DNA of 64,000 bases, from the NCBI RefSeq assembly GCF_016772275.1, contig NZ_CP065425.1:2572653-2636652 (forward strand), written 5' to 3'. A model generated the notes under the pieces. It had not been told where the DNA came from and did not search any database. It saw only the letters and a list, made by a program, of their open reading frames with translations. This DNA comes from Heyndrickxia vini. GTDB lineage: Bacteria > Bacillota > Bacilli > Bacillales > Bacillaceae_C. This document shows, one piece after another, positions 19,285-27,378 of this stretch (the stretch's first letter is position 1; each line of letters starts with the position of its first letter). The translations under genes and the position numbers were made by a program.

Positions 19285-19931
19285 TAATCATGACTTCTTA
19301 TCATCATTAATATGCCTGAAGTAAAAGAAAAATGACCTGTTTCTTGAATAAGTTCATTACTAATACATAACGATGAACCCATGAAAGTTTGCTTATTCAT
19401 AAGTGGATATTTAAAACCACGTAAAGTAATATCATTTACTATTTCGCTAAGAGGGACAAATGAAATATATTTTTTATCACTTCTATTTTCAATCATATAC
19501 TCTCCGGGCAAATAGACGACTATGCTATTTTGTTTATCAATAATCTCTATATTGCATCCAATACATTCCGGACGAACTAATAGCATGGCGTTCGCAAAAA
19601 AGTGATCTGCCCTTCCCCCAGTTGCACCAAAAATCCTAATCTTTAATGGCTTTTGTTTTATAGCCCAGAGCAAGGCAAGTTCTAAATCCGTCTCATTTTT
19701 TTCAGGTTTAAACATTTTTATTTCATTTGTCACTTGATTTATTTCTTTCAATTGGTATTCCGTTACTGAATCAAAATCACCGAAAGCAATTGAAGGTATT
19801 ATTTTCTGATTTAATAAATGAATAACTCCGTAATCTACCCCAACCCACTCGATGTCCGGAAAGTTAAATGAAGTTAATGAAGGAATTAGCTCTTCAGGTC
19901 CTCCTGCCATTATATGAATAGTTTTTTGCAC
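19284..19931 (-). CDS. thiN: Thiamine pyrophosphokinase
   Basis: Transfers pyrophosphate from ATP to thiamine to make the cofactor thiamine diphosphate. The 215-residue product has FGDFDS, ETDLELAL and GATGGRADHF, the family's metal and substrate motifs, and ends TFSFTSGILMMIRS-like (here HFSFTSGILMMIRSHD). The start is GTG 19931 (VQKTIHIMAGG): AAGGGAG lies eight bases upstream and the length then agrees with B. subtilis ThiN. The longer frame to 19991 would run across a hairpin. Last gene of the cluster, after rpe. Confidence 0.92.
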   Translation of the reverse strand: MQKTIHIMAGGPEELIPSLTSFNFPDIEWVGVDYGVIHLLNQKIIPSIAFGDFDSVTEYQLKEINQVTNEIKMFKPEKNETDLELALLWAIKQKPLKIRIFGATGGRADHFFANAMLLVRPECIGCNIEIIDKQNSIVVYLPGEYMIENRSDKKYISFVPLSEIVNDITLRGFKYPLMNKQTFMGSSLCISNELIQETGHFSFTSGILMMIRSHD

Positions 19932-19966
19932 TTTAGGAACTCCCTTCCTAGCTGTAAAATGAATAA

Positions 19967-19988
19967 AGTCAGCTAGTGATAGCTGACT
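19967..19988 (-). other. Hairpin between rpe and thiN
   Basis: A perfect 8-bp inverted repeat agtcagct/agctgact with a six-base loop, starting seven bases beyond the rpe stop and ending about 35 bases before the thiN start. Minus strand sequence after it is TTATTCATTTT, a weak T tract, so partial termination or mRNA processing is possible. Confidence 0.6.
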
Positions 19989-19994
19989 CAAAAT

Positions 19995-20648
19995 TTAACC
20001 TAATTGATCCTTTATTGCATTTATAGCTGCTGCTCGATCCTTTTGTTGAAAGATGGCTGACCCAGCAACAAGTACGTTTGCACCTGCATCGTAACAAAGT
20101 TTGGCAGTTTCGCTATTAACCCCGCCATCAACTTCAATTTCTATCGTTAAGCCTTTTTTATTTACCATTTCCTTCACCTGCTCAATCTTAGGTATGACAG
20201 AGTGAATAAAGTTTTGCCCACCAAAACCAGGGTTAACTGTCATCAGTAACACCATTTCAATGTCTTCTATAACGTGTTGAATGGTCTCTACTGGTGTTGC
20301 CGGGTTTATAACTACGCCTGCTTTAACACCAAACGAATGTATTAACTGGATTGTACGGTGCAAATGTTTAGATGCTTCGACATGAACCGTGATAATATCC
20401 GCGCCTGCTTTTGCAAATGCTTCAATATATTGGTCTGGATTTTCAATCATCAAATGCACGTCTAAAGGCAATTTTGTAATGGGGCGAATCGCTTCAACAA
20501 CTAATGGACCCATTGTTATATTTGGAACAAAATGACCATCCATCACATCGATATGGATGTAATCAGCTCCTCCCCTTTCAACATCTTGTATTTCTTCGGC
20601 CAATTTTGAAAAATTTGCAGCTAAAATGGATGGTGCTATTTTTGCCAT
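19995..20648 (-). CDS. rpe: Ribulose-phosphate 3-epimerase
   Basis: Interconverts ribulose 5-phosphate and xylulose 5-phosphate in the pentose phosphate pathway. The 217-residue TIM barrel shows [10 protein letters not shown], the metal-binding [31 protein letters not shown] and EVDGGVN. Start ATG 20648 sits four bases after the rsgA stop, so the genes are co-transcribed. Complete and typical. Confidence 0.97.
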   Translation of the reverse strand: MAKIAPSILAANFSKLAEEIQDVERGGADYIHIDVMDGHFVPNITMGPLVVEAIRPITKLPLDVHLMIENPDQYIEAFAKAGADIITVHVEASKHLHRTIQLIHSFGVKAGVVINPATPVETIQHVIEDIEMVLLMTVNPGFGGQNFIHSVIPKIEQVKEMVNKKGLTIEIEVDGGVNSETAKLCYDAGANVLVAGSAIFQQKDRAAAINAIKDQLG

Positions 20649-20651
20649 AAT

Positions 20652-21533
20652 TTAATACCTCGGCTTTCTCTCTCTAATTTCCTGCAAAAACTGTAAATAA
20701 TGTTGATATCGATAATCTGCAATTTCATTATTTTCAAGTGCATTTTTAATCGCACATTTTGGTTCGTTTACGTGTAGACACCCTCTAAATTTGCATTCAC
20801 CGCTTCTTTGAGCCATTTCAGGAAAACAATTCGATAGATTTTCTGCATCTAATTCATCAAACTCTAATGCACTAAATCCTGGTGTATCAGCAACTAGACC
20901 GGATTCAATTTCAATTAATTCTACATGCCTTGTTGTATGTTTTCCCCGGCCAAGATGGGAGGAAATATGGCTTGTTTTTAACGCTAACTCGGGATTAATC
21001 GCGTTGAGTAATGATGATTTTCCGACGCCGGATTGTCCTGCAAACACGCTTATTTTTCCATCCAAATAGGGAATCAGCTCATTAATCCCCTCTTTTGTTT
21101 TCGAAGATGAAAGAATAATTTGATAGCCTATTTTTTCATAATCGTTTACAAAATTCATCAAAAGTGTTTTTTCCTCATTTGTTAAAAGATCTAATTTCGT
21201 CAAACAAATAATTGGAGTAATGTCATTCGATTCAATTATTACTAAAAAACGATCTAATAAAGTTGAACTAAAATCTGGTTCTTTTGCAGAAAATATGAGT
21301 ATAGCTTGGTCTACATTCGCAATTGGAGGACGTATTAGTTCATTTTTTCTTCTTTTAACCTCCATTATATAGCCCTCTCGATTATTTTCTGCCTGATAAA
21401 CAACCGCATCCCCTACTAGGGGAGTAATTTTATTTTTCCGAAAAACTCCTCTACCTCTGCATTGGATCATTTGATTATGATCTAATACATAGTAAAAACC
21501 ACTTAATGCCTTAATAATTTTCCCTTCAGGCAT
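20652..21533 (-). CDS. rsgA: Ribosome small subunit-dependent GTPase RsgA
   Basis: A circularly permuted GTPase that tests maturation of the 30S subunit. The 293-residue product has an N-terminal OB fold (to about 70), the permuted G motifs in the order TKLD, GQSGVGKSSL, DTPGF, and a C-terminal zinc cluster CKFRGCLHVNEPKC. ATG 21533 (MPEGKIIKALSGFYY) follows AAAGGAG; the longer frame overlaps prkC and has no family similarity. The prpC-prkC-rsgA-rpe order is conserved, and in B. subtilis RsgA is a PrkC substrate. Confidence 0.96.
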   Translation of the reverse strand: MPEGKIIKALSGFYYVLDHNQMIQCRGRGVFRKNKITPLVGDAVVYQAENNREGYIMEVKRRKNELIRPPIANVDQAILIFSAKEPDFSSTLLDRFLVIIESNDITPIICLTKLDLLTNEEKTLLMNFVNDYEKIGYQIILSSSKTKEGINELIPYLDGKISVFAGQSGVGKSSLLNAINPELALKTSHISSHLGRGKHTTRHVELIEIESGLVADTPGFSALEFDELDAENLSNCFPEMAQRSGECKFRGCLHVNEPKCAIKNALENNEIADYRYQHYLQFLQEIRERKPRY

Positions 21534-21552
21534 AGCTTCGACTCCTTTAATA

Positions 21553-23586
21553 CTATTCTTTCGGATATGAAACAGTATCCTCGAGTATAACTTTATTATC
21601 GCGCATGACTTTATATCTCGCTTTTTTTCCTTCTTCAATAGTAAATTCGAGATTTCTTTTCACGGTTTCGGTAATTGTAAACGAATCAATCGGTTCGTTT
21701 ATATTGTGATTCATATCTTCAATAAAAATTTGAATATGTTGTGGCTTCGGTTCCTTTTCGTTGTCCCCGTCTCCATCTTCATCTTCATCTGATAATGACT
21801 CATATGGAATCTCGATTTCTTTTTCTACTGTTTTCGGTGGCTGTTCTTTAGGACCTTTAGAAATAACAACCTTCACTTTATCCCCTTTCACTAGCTCGGT
21901 TCCGGGTTCAGGTGATTGTGAAATGACTAGTCCTTCTTTAACAGTATCCGAATATTCCTCTTTGGACATATCAATCACTAATCCAGTATATTCCTCGTAA
22001 TCTCTTAAACCCTTTTCATTATACTCTGTTAAGTCTTTTACTTTAATTTTTTCAGGCCCTTTGCTCACTGTAAACGTAAGAATTGTATTACTCGGAATAA
22101 TTTCTCCGTTTGACGGTGGATCTTGATTGATTATTGTGCCAGCAGGACTATCATCATATACATCATTCCTAATAATATCCTGAAACGTAAATCCTTGTTC
22201 CTTTAGCATATCCATTACATCTTCATATTGTCGACCAGTATAATCGGACATGGTAATTTTTTCTTTACCATTACTAATATAAAGATCTATCTCTGTTCCC
22301 TCTTTAACTGCCTTTCCAGCTTTAGGATTCGTTTTTATAACTTTCCCTTCGGCAACATTTTCACTCGGGGTTTCATATTTTTTGCCGATTTTTAATTTCG
22401 CTTCCATGATTTTTTGTATCGCATCATTAACATTTTCATCTGCAACATCGGGAACTTTAACCTCTTTTGGCCCCATAATAGTAGGTAAAAGAATAATACT
22501 TAATGCAGCCAGTAAAACAATTAAAAATGTAATAATGCCAACAACCCATGGCCATTTTTTTCTTTTCTTTTTTTGCTTTTTATTCTTCTTTATACCGCTT
22601 TTCGCATCATTACCAGTTTGCTCGTCTGAAAGTTCACTTTTAGTATGAATCATTGTTTGATCTTGATTTTCATTATTTGCTATCGGTTGGATATTTGCAA
22701 TAATTGGAATTGCTTTTGTTGCTTCATGATCCTCAGGTATGACAAACTTTGGTTCATTGATTCGATTTGAGTCCAATGCAGTACGAATACTTTCACCCAT
22801 TTCATCTACGGTTTCAAATCGTTGAAAAGGGTCTTTTGAGGTTGCTTTTAATACAATATTTTCAACACTTTGTGGTATATTGGGATTCCATCTTTTTAAA
22901 GACGGAGTTTCTGTTTGCAAATGTTTAAGTGCAATTGATACTGCTGATTCACCAGAAAAAGGAAGTCTGCCTGTTAACAGCTCGAACATAACAATTCCTA
23001 ATGAATAAATATCTGATTTTCTCGTTGCCATACCGCCGCGCGCTTGCTCAGGCGATAGGTAATGAACTGAACCAAGGACTGAGTTTGTCTGAGTAATAGA
23101 AGTTGCACTTAATGCCATTGCTATTCCAAAATCCGTTATTTTTACGATGCCATCGTGATCTATTAGAATATTTTGCGGTTTAATATCTCGATGAATAATT
23201 TGATGTTCATGCGCGTGTGATATTGCTGAAACTAATTGCTGCATAATATCAAGCGTTTTTTCTACTGATATCGGGTGATATTGTTGTATGTACTGCTTTA
23301 ATGTCATGCCATCAACATATTCCATTACTATATAGTAAATATCGTCCTCTTCACCTACATCATAAATGTTTACGATATTCGGATGATTTAAGCTAGTTGC
23401 TGATTGTGCTTCCCGTTGAAAGCGATGTATAAATTCTTGTTCATTTGCAAAATCTAACCTTAATATTTTTATGGCAACATCCCGATCTAGAATAATGTCT
23501 CTGGCTAAATATACATTAGCCATACCGCCCCCGCCGATCATGCTGATAATTTTATAGCGGTCACTTATTCTTTTACCAATTAGCAT
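21553..23586 (-). CDS. prkC: Membrane Ser/Thr kinase PrkC with PASTA repeats
   Basis: A 677-residue Hanks-type kinase that senses muropeptides and is linked to spore germination and stationary-phase control. The cytoplasmic kinase (1-270) has the glycine loop GGGGMANVY, Lys40, HRD 132-134 and DFG 152-154. A basic stretch precedes one transmembrane helix (about 346-368), then three PASTA repeats (about 375-580), an acidic linker DEDEDGDGDNEKE, and a C-terminal beta-rich domain. Start ATG 23586 overlaps prpC by seven bases, so kinase and phosphatase are co-translated. Confidence 0.96.
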   Translation of the reverse strand: MLIGKRISDRYKIISMIGGGGMANVYLARDIILDRDVAIKILRLDFANEQEFIHRFQREAQSATSLNHPNIVNIYDVGEEDDIYYIVMEYVDGMTLKQYIQQYHPISVEKTLDIMQQLVSAISHAHEHQIIHRDIKPQNILIDHDGIVKITDFGIAMALSATSITQTNSVLGSVHYLSPEQARGGMATRKSDIYSLGIVMFELLTGRLPFSGESAVSIALKHLQTETPSLKRWNPNIPQSVENIVLKATSKDPFQRFETVDEMGESIRTALDSNRINEPKFVIPEDHEATKAIPIIANIQPIANNENQDQTMIHTKSELSDEQTGNDAKSGIKKNKKQKKKRKKWPWVVGIITFLIVLLAALSIILLPTIMGPKEVKVPDVADENVNDAIQKIMEAKLKIGKKYETPSENVAEGKVIKTNPKAGKAVKEGTEIDLYISNGKEKITMSDYTGRQYEDVMDMLKEQGFTFQDIIRNDVYDDSPAGTIINQDPPSNGEIIPSNTILTFTVSKGPEKIKVKDLTEYNEKGLRDYEEYTGLVIDMSKEEYSDTVKEGLVISQSPEPGTELVKGDKVKVVISKGPKEQPPKTVEKEIEIPYESLSDEDEDGDGDNEKEPKPQHIQIFIEDMNHNINEPIDSFTITETVKRNLEFTIEEGKKARYKVMRDNKVILEDTVSYPKE

Positions 23587-24341
23587 TCATTACACCCGCT
23601 TTCAACATCAGTTGCAACTTTAATAAGGATAAGTGTAATGTTATCTTCACCGCCATTTTCATTGGCTAAATCAATTAATGTTTGTGCTTTCTCTTCAATC
23701 GTATTCCCATTCTCCAAAATTTCCTTTATTTGCAATTCGGTCATTTTGTCTGAAAGACCATCTGAGCAAAGAAGCAAATAATCTTCTTCTTCAATGAGGA
23801 TCGTTTTAATATCAGCTTCAATTTTCTCTTCAGTACCTAAGGCTTTTAGGACTAAATTCTTTCTAGGATGATGTTCAGCATCTTCTTTTGTGATAATTCC
23901 CGTTTTAACTAATTCATTAACTAGTGAATGATCCTCAGTTATTTGTTTAAAACCATTTTCGTTGAATATATAACAACGACTGTCTCCAATATTTACAATT
24001 GTAGCAAAGTCATTTGTACAAATTGCAGCTACTAGTGTGGTCCCCATTCCTTCACATTCTGTATTTTCTCTTGAGTGATTTAATATTTCTTTATTAATTT
24101 TGTCCACTCTTTCAGAAAACCATTTTTCAGCAGATTCAGCCGTATCGATTTCCGAGGACTTTTCCCATTCATTATAAAAAAAGTCAACTGTCATTTTACT
24201 TGCTACATCACCGGCATTATGACCGCCCATCCCATCCGCTACAATAGCAAGGCGATCACCTGTTGAATTAACAAAAAATCCCCCATTGTCTTCATTACGT
24301 TGACGAATTTTCCCCTTGTCTGTTCGAAAAACAGCCCTCAT
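23580..24341 (-). CDS. prpC: PP2C-type protein phosphatase PrpC
   Basis: Manganese-dependent Ser/Thr phosphatase that reverses PrkC phosphorylation. The 253-residue protein has the PP2C motifs RTDKGKIRQRNEDN, ADGMGGHNAGDVAS, NIGDSRCY, CSDGLSDK and GGEDNIT, which supply the metal-binding aspartates. ATG 24341 follows GAGGTGAT. The next upstream gene is rsmB, 159 bases away; in B. subtilis rlmN lies in this position. Confidence 0.96.
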   Translation of the reverse strand: MRAVFRTDKGKIRQRNEDNGGFFVNSTGDRLAIVADGMGGHNAGDVASKMTVDFFYNEWEKSSEIDTAESAEKWFSERVDKINKEILNHSRENTECEGMGTTLVAAICTNDFATIVNIGDSRCYIFNENGFKQITEDHSLVNELVKTGIITKEDAEHHPRKNLVLKALGTEEKIEADIKTILIEEEDYLLLCSDGLSDKMTELQIKEILENGNTIEEKAQTLIDLANENGGEDNITLILIKVATDVESGCNEC

Positions 24342-24500
24342 ATAGAGATCACCTCGTTTCTTTATAAAGAACCTATAAATGGTCCCTTTCTTCCTGTAAG
24401 AATGATTAATCTATTTCAAAAAGGATTACTTCGTTACTTTTACGACTTTATTCATCAATTTTCCTGCTTTTTATTTCTTAAATATAGCTCTAATTTACCG

Positions 24501-25859
24501 CTATTGAATTATGTCTATTTGTTTTACGTTTCCTTTTTTAAAGCATGCGATAAAAAATCCATCTCCTCCAAAATCTTGAGGAAATATTTGCACTTTATTC
24601 TCTTCTACAAATGGTGTAATTGCTTCCGGTAACTGCAATGGATATGCCTCAAATTCCGTTGATGTGAGCAAGAACTGATTGACGGTACCTTCGTTTTCAA
24701 TCTTATCGACAGTACAAGTACTATAAATGAGTAATCCCCCAGGTTTTACTAATTGTGCAGCCTGCTGGAGTATTGCCTGTTGTATGGATTGTAAAGAAGT
24801 AATATCTTCTAATGATTTACTATATTTAATATCAGGTTTTTTCCGTAAAACACCTAATCCGGAGCAGGGTGCATCTACTAATACACGGTCAAAACTGTTT
24901 TTTTGAAAATGTTCGGTCACTTTACGACTATCTAATACTTCTGTTTCTACATTATTTAATCCTAGTCTTTTAGCATTATCATCAATAAGCTTTATTTTAT
25001 GTTGATGTAAATCTAGAGCAATCACTTTTCCAGTTCCATTTAACTTTTCGGCTATATGTGTGGTTTTTCCACCCGGAGCTGCACAACAATCTAAAATGAA
25101 TTGATCATTTTTAATATTCATCGCATTAGCTACTAACATAGAGCTTTCATCCTGTACGGTAATTAATCCTTCTGAAAAAGCTTTAGAGTGTGCTAGATTT
25201 CCTTTTAACGATCGAATACCTTCTGGGGTGATGGGACTCGGCATGATTTCAAATCCCTCTTTTTCCAACTTATCAATGACTTCTTCTCTAGTCGTTACCG
25301 TTGTATTTACACGAGCAGTTTGTATTGGTGCATTTAGATTTTCCTCACACATTTCCTTTGTTTTCTCTATACCAAACTGTTCAGACCATCTCCGAACCAT
25401 CCATTCGGGGTGACTCGTTTCAATTGCAATCCTTTCAATTGGATCTTTAATTTCTGAAAGTGATGGGACACCATTTCTTTGGACTGCTCGCAAAACCCCA
25501 TTAACCATTCCGGATATTCCACGATGACCTCTTTTTTTAGCGATTTCAACTGCCTCATAAATAATCGCTCGATCCGGTATTTTATCTAAATAAACCATTT
25601 GATATAAAGATAGCCTTAATAATATTTGAACCCATTTTTCTATCTTGTTATTTATAAATGGTTGTAAATAATAATCTAAGGTGAATTTCCTTTGTAATGT
25701 ACCATATGTAATCTCAGTTAATAACCCTATGTCTGGCCCTGTAATATGATTTCTTTCGATCACGTGGTTTAGAAGTAAATTACTGTATGCTTGATTTTTC
25801 TCGACTGCCTCAAGTATTTCGAGTGCTGATTCCCGAACATTATGTTTTTTATTTCCCAT
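24501..25859 (-). CDS. rsmB: 16S rRNA (cytosine-C5) methyltransferase RsmB
   Basis: Methylates C967 (E. coli numbering) of 16S rRNA. The 452-residue protein has an N-terminal NusB-like RNA-binding domain (1-140) and a C-terminal Rossmann methyltransferase with the SAM loop [13 protein letters not shown], the catalytic cysteine in [15 protein letters not shown] and the release cysteine in STCTVDK. It overlaps fmt by 11 bases. A short C-terminal tail after [11 protein letters not shown] is slightly longer than in B. subtilis. Confidence 0.96.
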   Translation of the reverse strand: MGNKKHNVRESALEILEAVEKNQAYSNLLLNHVIERNHITGPDIGLLTEITYGTLQRKFTLDYYLQPFINNKIEKWVQILLRLSLYQMVYLDKIPDRAIIYEAVEIAKKRGHRGISGMVNGVLRAVQRNGVPSLSEIKDPIERIAIETSHPEWMVRRWSEQFGIEKTKEMCEENLNAPIQTARVNTTVTTREEVIDKLEKEGFEIMPSPITPEGIRSLKGNLAHSKAFSEGLITVQDESSMLVANAMNIKNDQFILDCCAAPGGKTTHIAEKLNGTGKVIALDLHQHKIKLIDDNAKRLGLNNVETEVLDSRKVTEHFQKNSFDRVLVDAPCSGLGVLRKKPDIKYSKSLEDITSLQSIQQAILQQAAQLVKPGGLLIYSTCTVDKIENEGTVNQFLLTSTEFEAYPLQLPEAITPFVEENKVQIFPQDFGGDGFFIACFKKGNVKQIDIIQ

Positions 25860-26805
25860 ATGATTCTCCTAATACAGTGCCGATTGATAGATGTGAACCC
25901 GCCCCATTTAAAAATTGTGCTGCAGTCATTTTTTTCTTACCTGATGGTTGCAATTCTTTGATTTTTATTCCCGTTAAGTTTCCAGTGGCAACGATGAAAC
26001 CATCTTTCATTAACTGAATAATCGTTCCCGGTGATTTTTGTTCTGTTAATGCAATCGTTTCACTTTCCCATACCTTCATAACACTACCCTCAAGTGTTGT
26101 ATAGGCTACAGGCCACGGATTTAACCCGCGAATATGATTGTATATTTCTTCACCGGATTTTGTCCAATCGATCTTTTCCTGTTCTCTTTTTATATTTGAT
26201 GCAAAAGTAGCTAGTTCATTATTTTGAGAAATTGGTTTAATTTCGTCGTTAAATAGTCTAGGGATTGTTTCAGATAATAGTTCTGCTCCCGCTACACTTA
26301 ATTTATTAAAAAGTGTTCCTACATTATCAGTTTCAGAAATTTGCACTTCTACTTGACTAATAATATCACCCGCATCAAGTTTTTCTACCATATACATAAT
26401 GGTTATTCCGGTTTTCTTTTTTCCTTGAATAATTGCATAATGAACAGGAGCTCCCCCTCTAAGTTCTGGGAGAAGTGACGCATGAACATTAATACAGCCG
26501 AATTTTGGAGCATCCAGTAGTTCTTTTGGTAAGATTTGTCCGAATGCTGCAGTAACGATTAAATCCGGTTTCATTTCGATGATATTTTGTAACTCTATAG
26601 AATTACGGATTTTCTCCGGTTGCAAAACAGGAATTTGGTATTTTTCTGCTTCCACTTTAACTGGAGGTGGAGTTAAAACTCTTTTCCTTCCTACTGGGCG
26701 ATCGGGTTGTGTAACTACAGCTATCACATCATACCCATCATTTATTAATCTTTTTAAAACAGGAACCGAAAAATCCGGAGTTCCCATAAAGACGACTTTT
26801 TTCAT
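25849..26805 (-). CDS. fmt: Methionyl-tRNA formyltransferase
   Basis: Formylates initiator Met-tRNA using 10-formyltetrahydrofolate. The 318-residue product has [12 protein letters not shown], the catalytic [16 protein letters not shown] segment with Asn and His, and the downstream [10 protein letters not shown] region with the third catalytic residue Asp, plus the C-terminal OB domain. ATG 26805 overlaps the def stop by four bases, which couples formylation and deformylation genes. Confidence 0.97.
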   Translation of the reverse strand: MKKVVFMGTPDFSVPVLKRLINDGYDVIAVVTQPDRPVGRKRVLTPPPVKVEAEKYQIPVLQPEKIRNSIELQNIIEMKPDLIVTAAFGQILPKELLDAPKFGCINVHASLLPELRGGAPVHYAIIQGKKKTGITIMYMVEKLDAGDIISQVEVQISETDNVGTLFNKLSVAGAELLSETIPRLFNDEIKPISQNNELATFASNIKREQEKIDWTKSGEEIYNHIRGLNPWPVAYTTLEGSVMKVWESETIALTEQKSPGTIIQLMKDGFIVATGNLTGIKIKELQPSGKKKMTAAQFLNGAGSHLSIGTVLGESYGK

Positions 26806-27287
26806 TCTTCCTCATACCCTTCCAATTCTTCTTCATCAATATATTTCAATACTTTTGTCGTAAATAATACGCCATGAAGATGGTCAATCTCATGTTGAAT
26901 TGCGCGGGCTAGATAATCTTCTGCTTCTATATAAAAAGTACGTCCTTTTACATCTTGGGCTTTGACTTTGACATAGAATGGACGTGAAACAGTACCATAT
27001 AATCCAGGAAAGCTTAAACATCCTTCAACATCTGTTTGTTCACCGCTTTTTTCAACTATGATTGGATTTATTAAATTAAGTCTGCCGGTATCATCACCAA
27101 TATCAACGACGGCGACTTGTTGATCAATACCAATTTGCGGAGCTGCTAAACCAACTCCATCAGCAGACAGCATCGTTTCATACATGTCATTAAGTAGTAC
27201 TTTTAATTGTTTATCAAATTGTGTAACCGGCTTACATTCTTTTTCTAATATATCAGCCGGGTGTTTTACGATTGTAAGAATTGCCAA
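26802..27287 (-). CDS. def: Peptide deformylase
   Basis: Removes the formyl group from nascent proteins. The 161-residue type 1 enzyme has the three signature motifs [18 protein letters not shown] (metal Cys) and QHEIDHLHG (metal His pair and catalytic Glu). The start is TTG 27287, with AGAGG seven bases upstream; there is no alternative ATG nearby. The 91-base gap from priA holds a GC-rich repeat-like block (27315-27376). Confidence 0.95.
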   Translation of the reverse strand: MAILTIVKHPADILEKECKPVTQFDKQLKVLLNDMYETMLSADGVGLAAPQIGIDQQVAVVDIGDDTGRLNLINPIIVEKSGEQTDVEGCLSFPGLYGTVSRPFYVKVKAQDVKGRTFYIEAEDYLARAIQHEIDHLHGVLFTTKVLKYIDEEELEGYEEE

Positions 27288-27314
27288 GATCTTTCCTCTT
27301 TTCTATTTTTCTAT

Positions 27315-27376
27315 GGGGCTTACTTGTCGCCTTCGCTTTGCTTTTTGTCCAGCTGTGGCTCCTAGCCTCCGCTTTT
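27315..27376. repeat. GC-rich block resembling a Bacillaceae intergenic repeat
   Basis: The priA-def gap contains a stretch with elements such as TTGTCGCCTTCGCTTTGC and TTTTGTCCAGCTGTGGC then CTCCTAGCCTCCGCTTTTC, far richer in G and C than its surroundings. It resembles, in degenerate form, the short intergenic repeats with a TCTAGCTCCAGCGCCTAG-like core that I recall from many Bacillaceae genomes. No second copy is apparent in this window, so repeat status is an inference. Confidence 0.4.
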
Positions 27377-27378
27377 CT

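Noticed and set aside
21534-21638. 35-codon extension of rsgA into prkC
   Set aside because: No match to RsgA and a good ribosome binding site lies at the internal ATG.
24300-24632. Plus-strand frame of 110 codons across the rsmB-prpC gap
   Set aside because: It overlaps both neighbours, is rich in F, K, L and Y as expected of AT-rich noise, lacks a ribosome binding site, and does not resemble RlmN.
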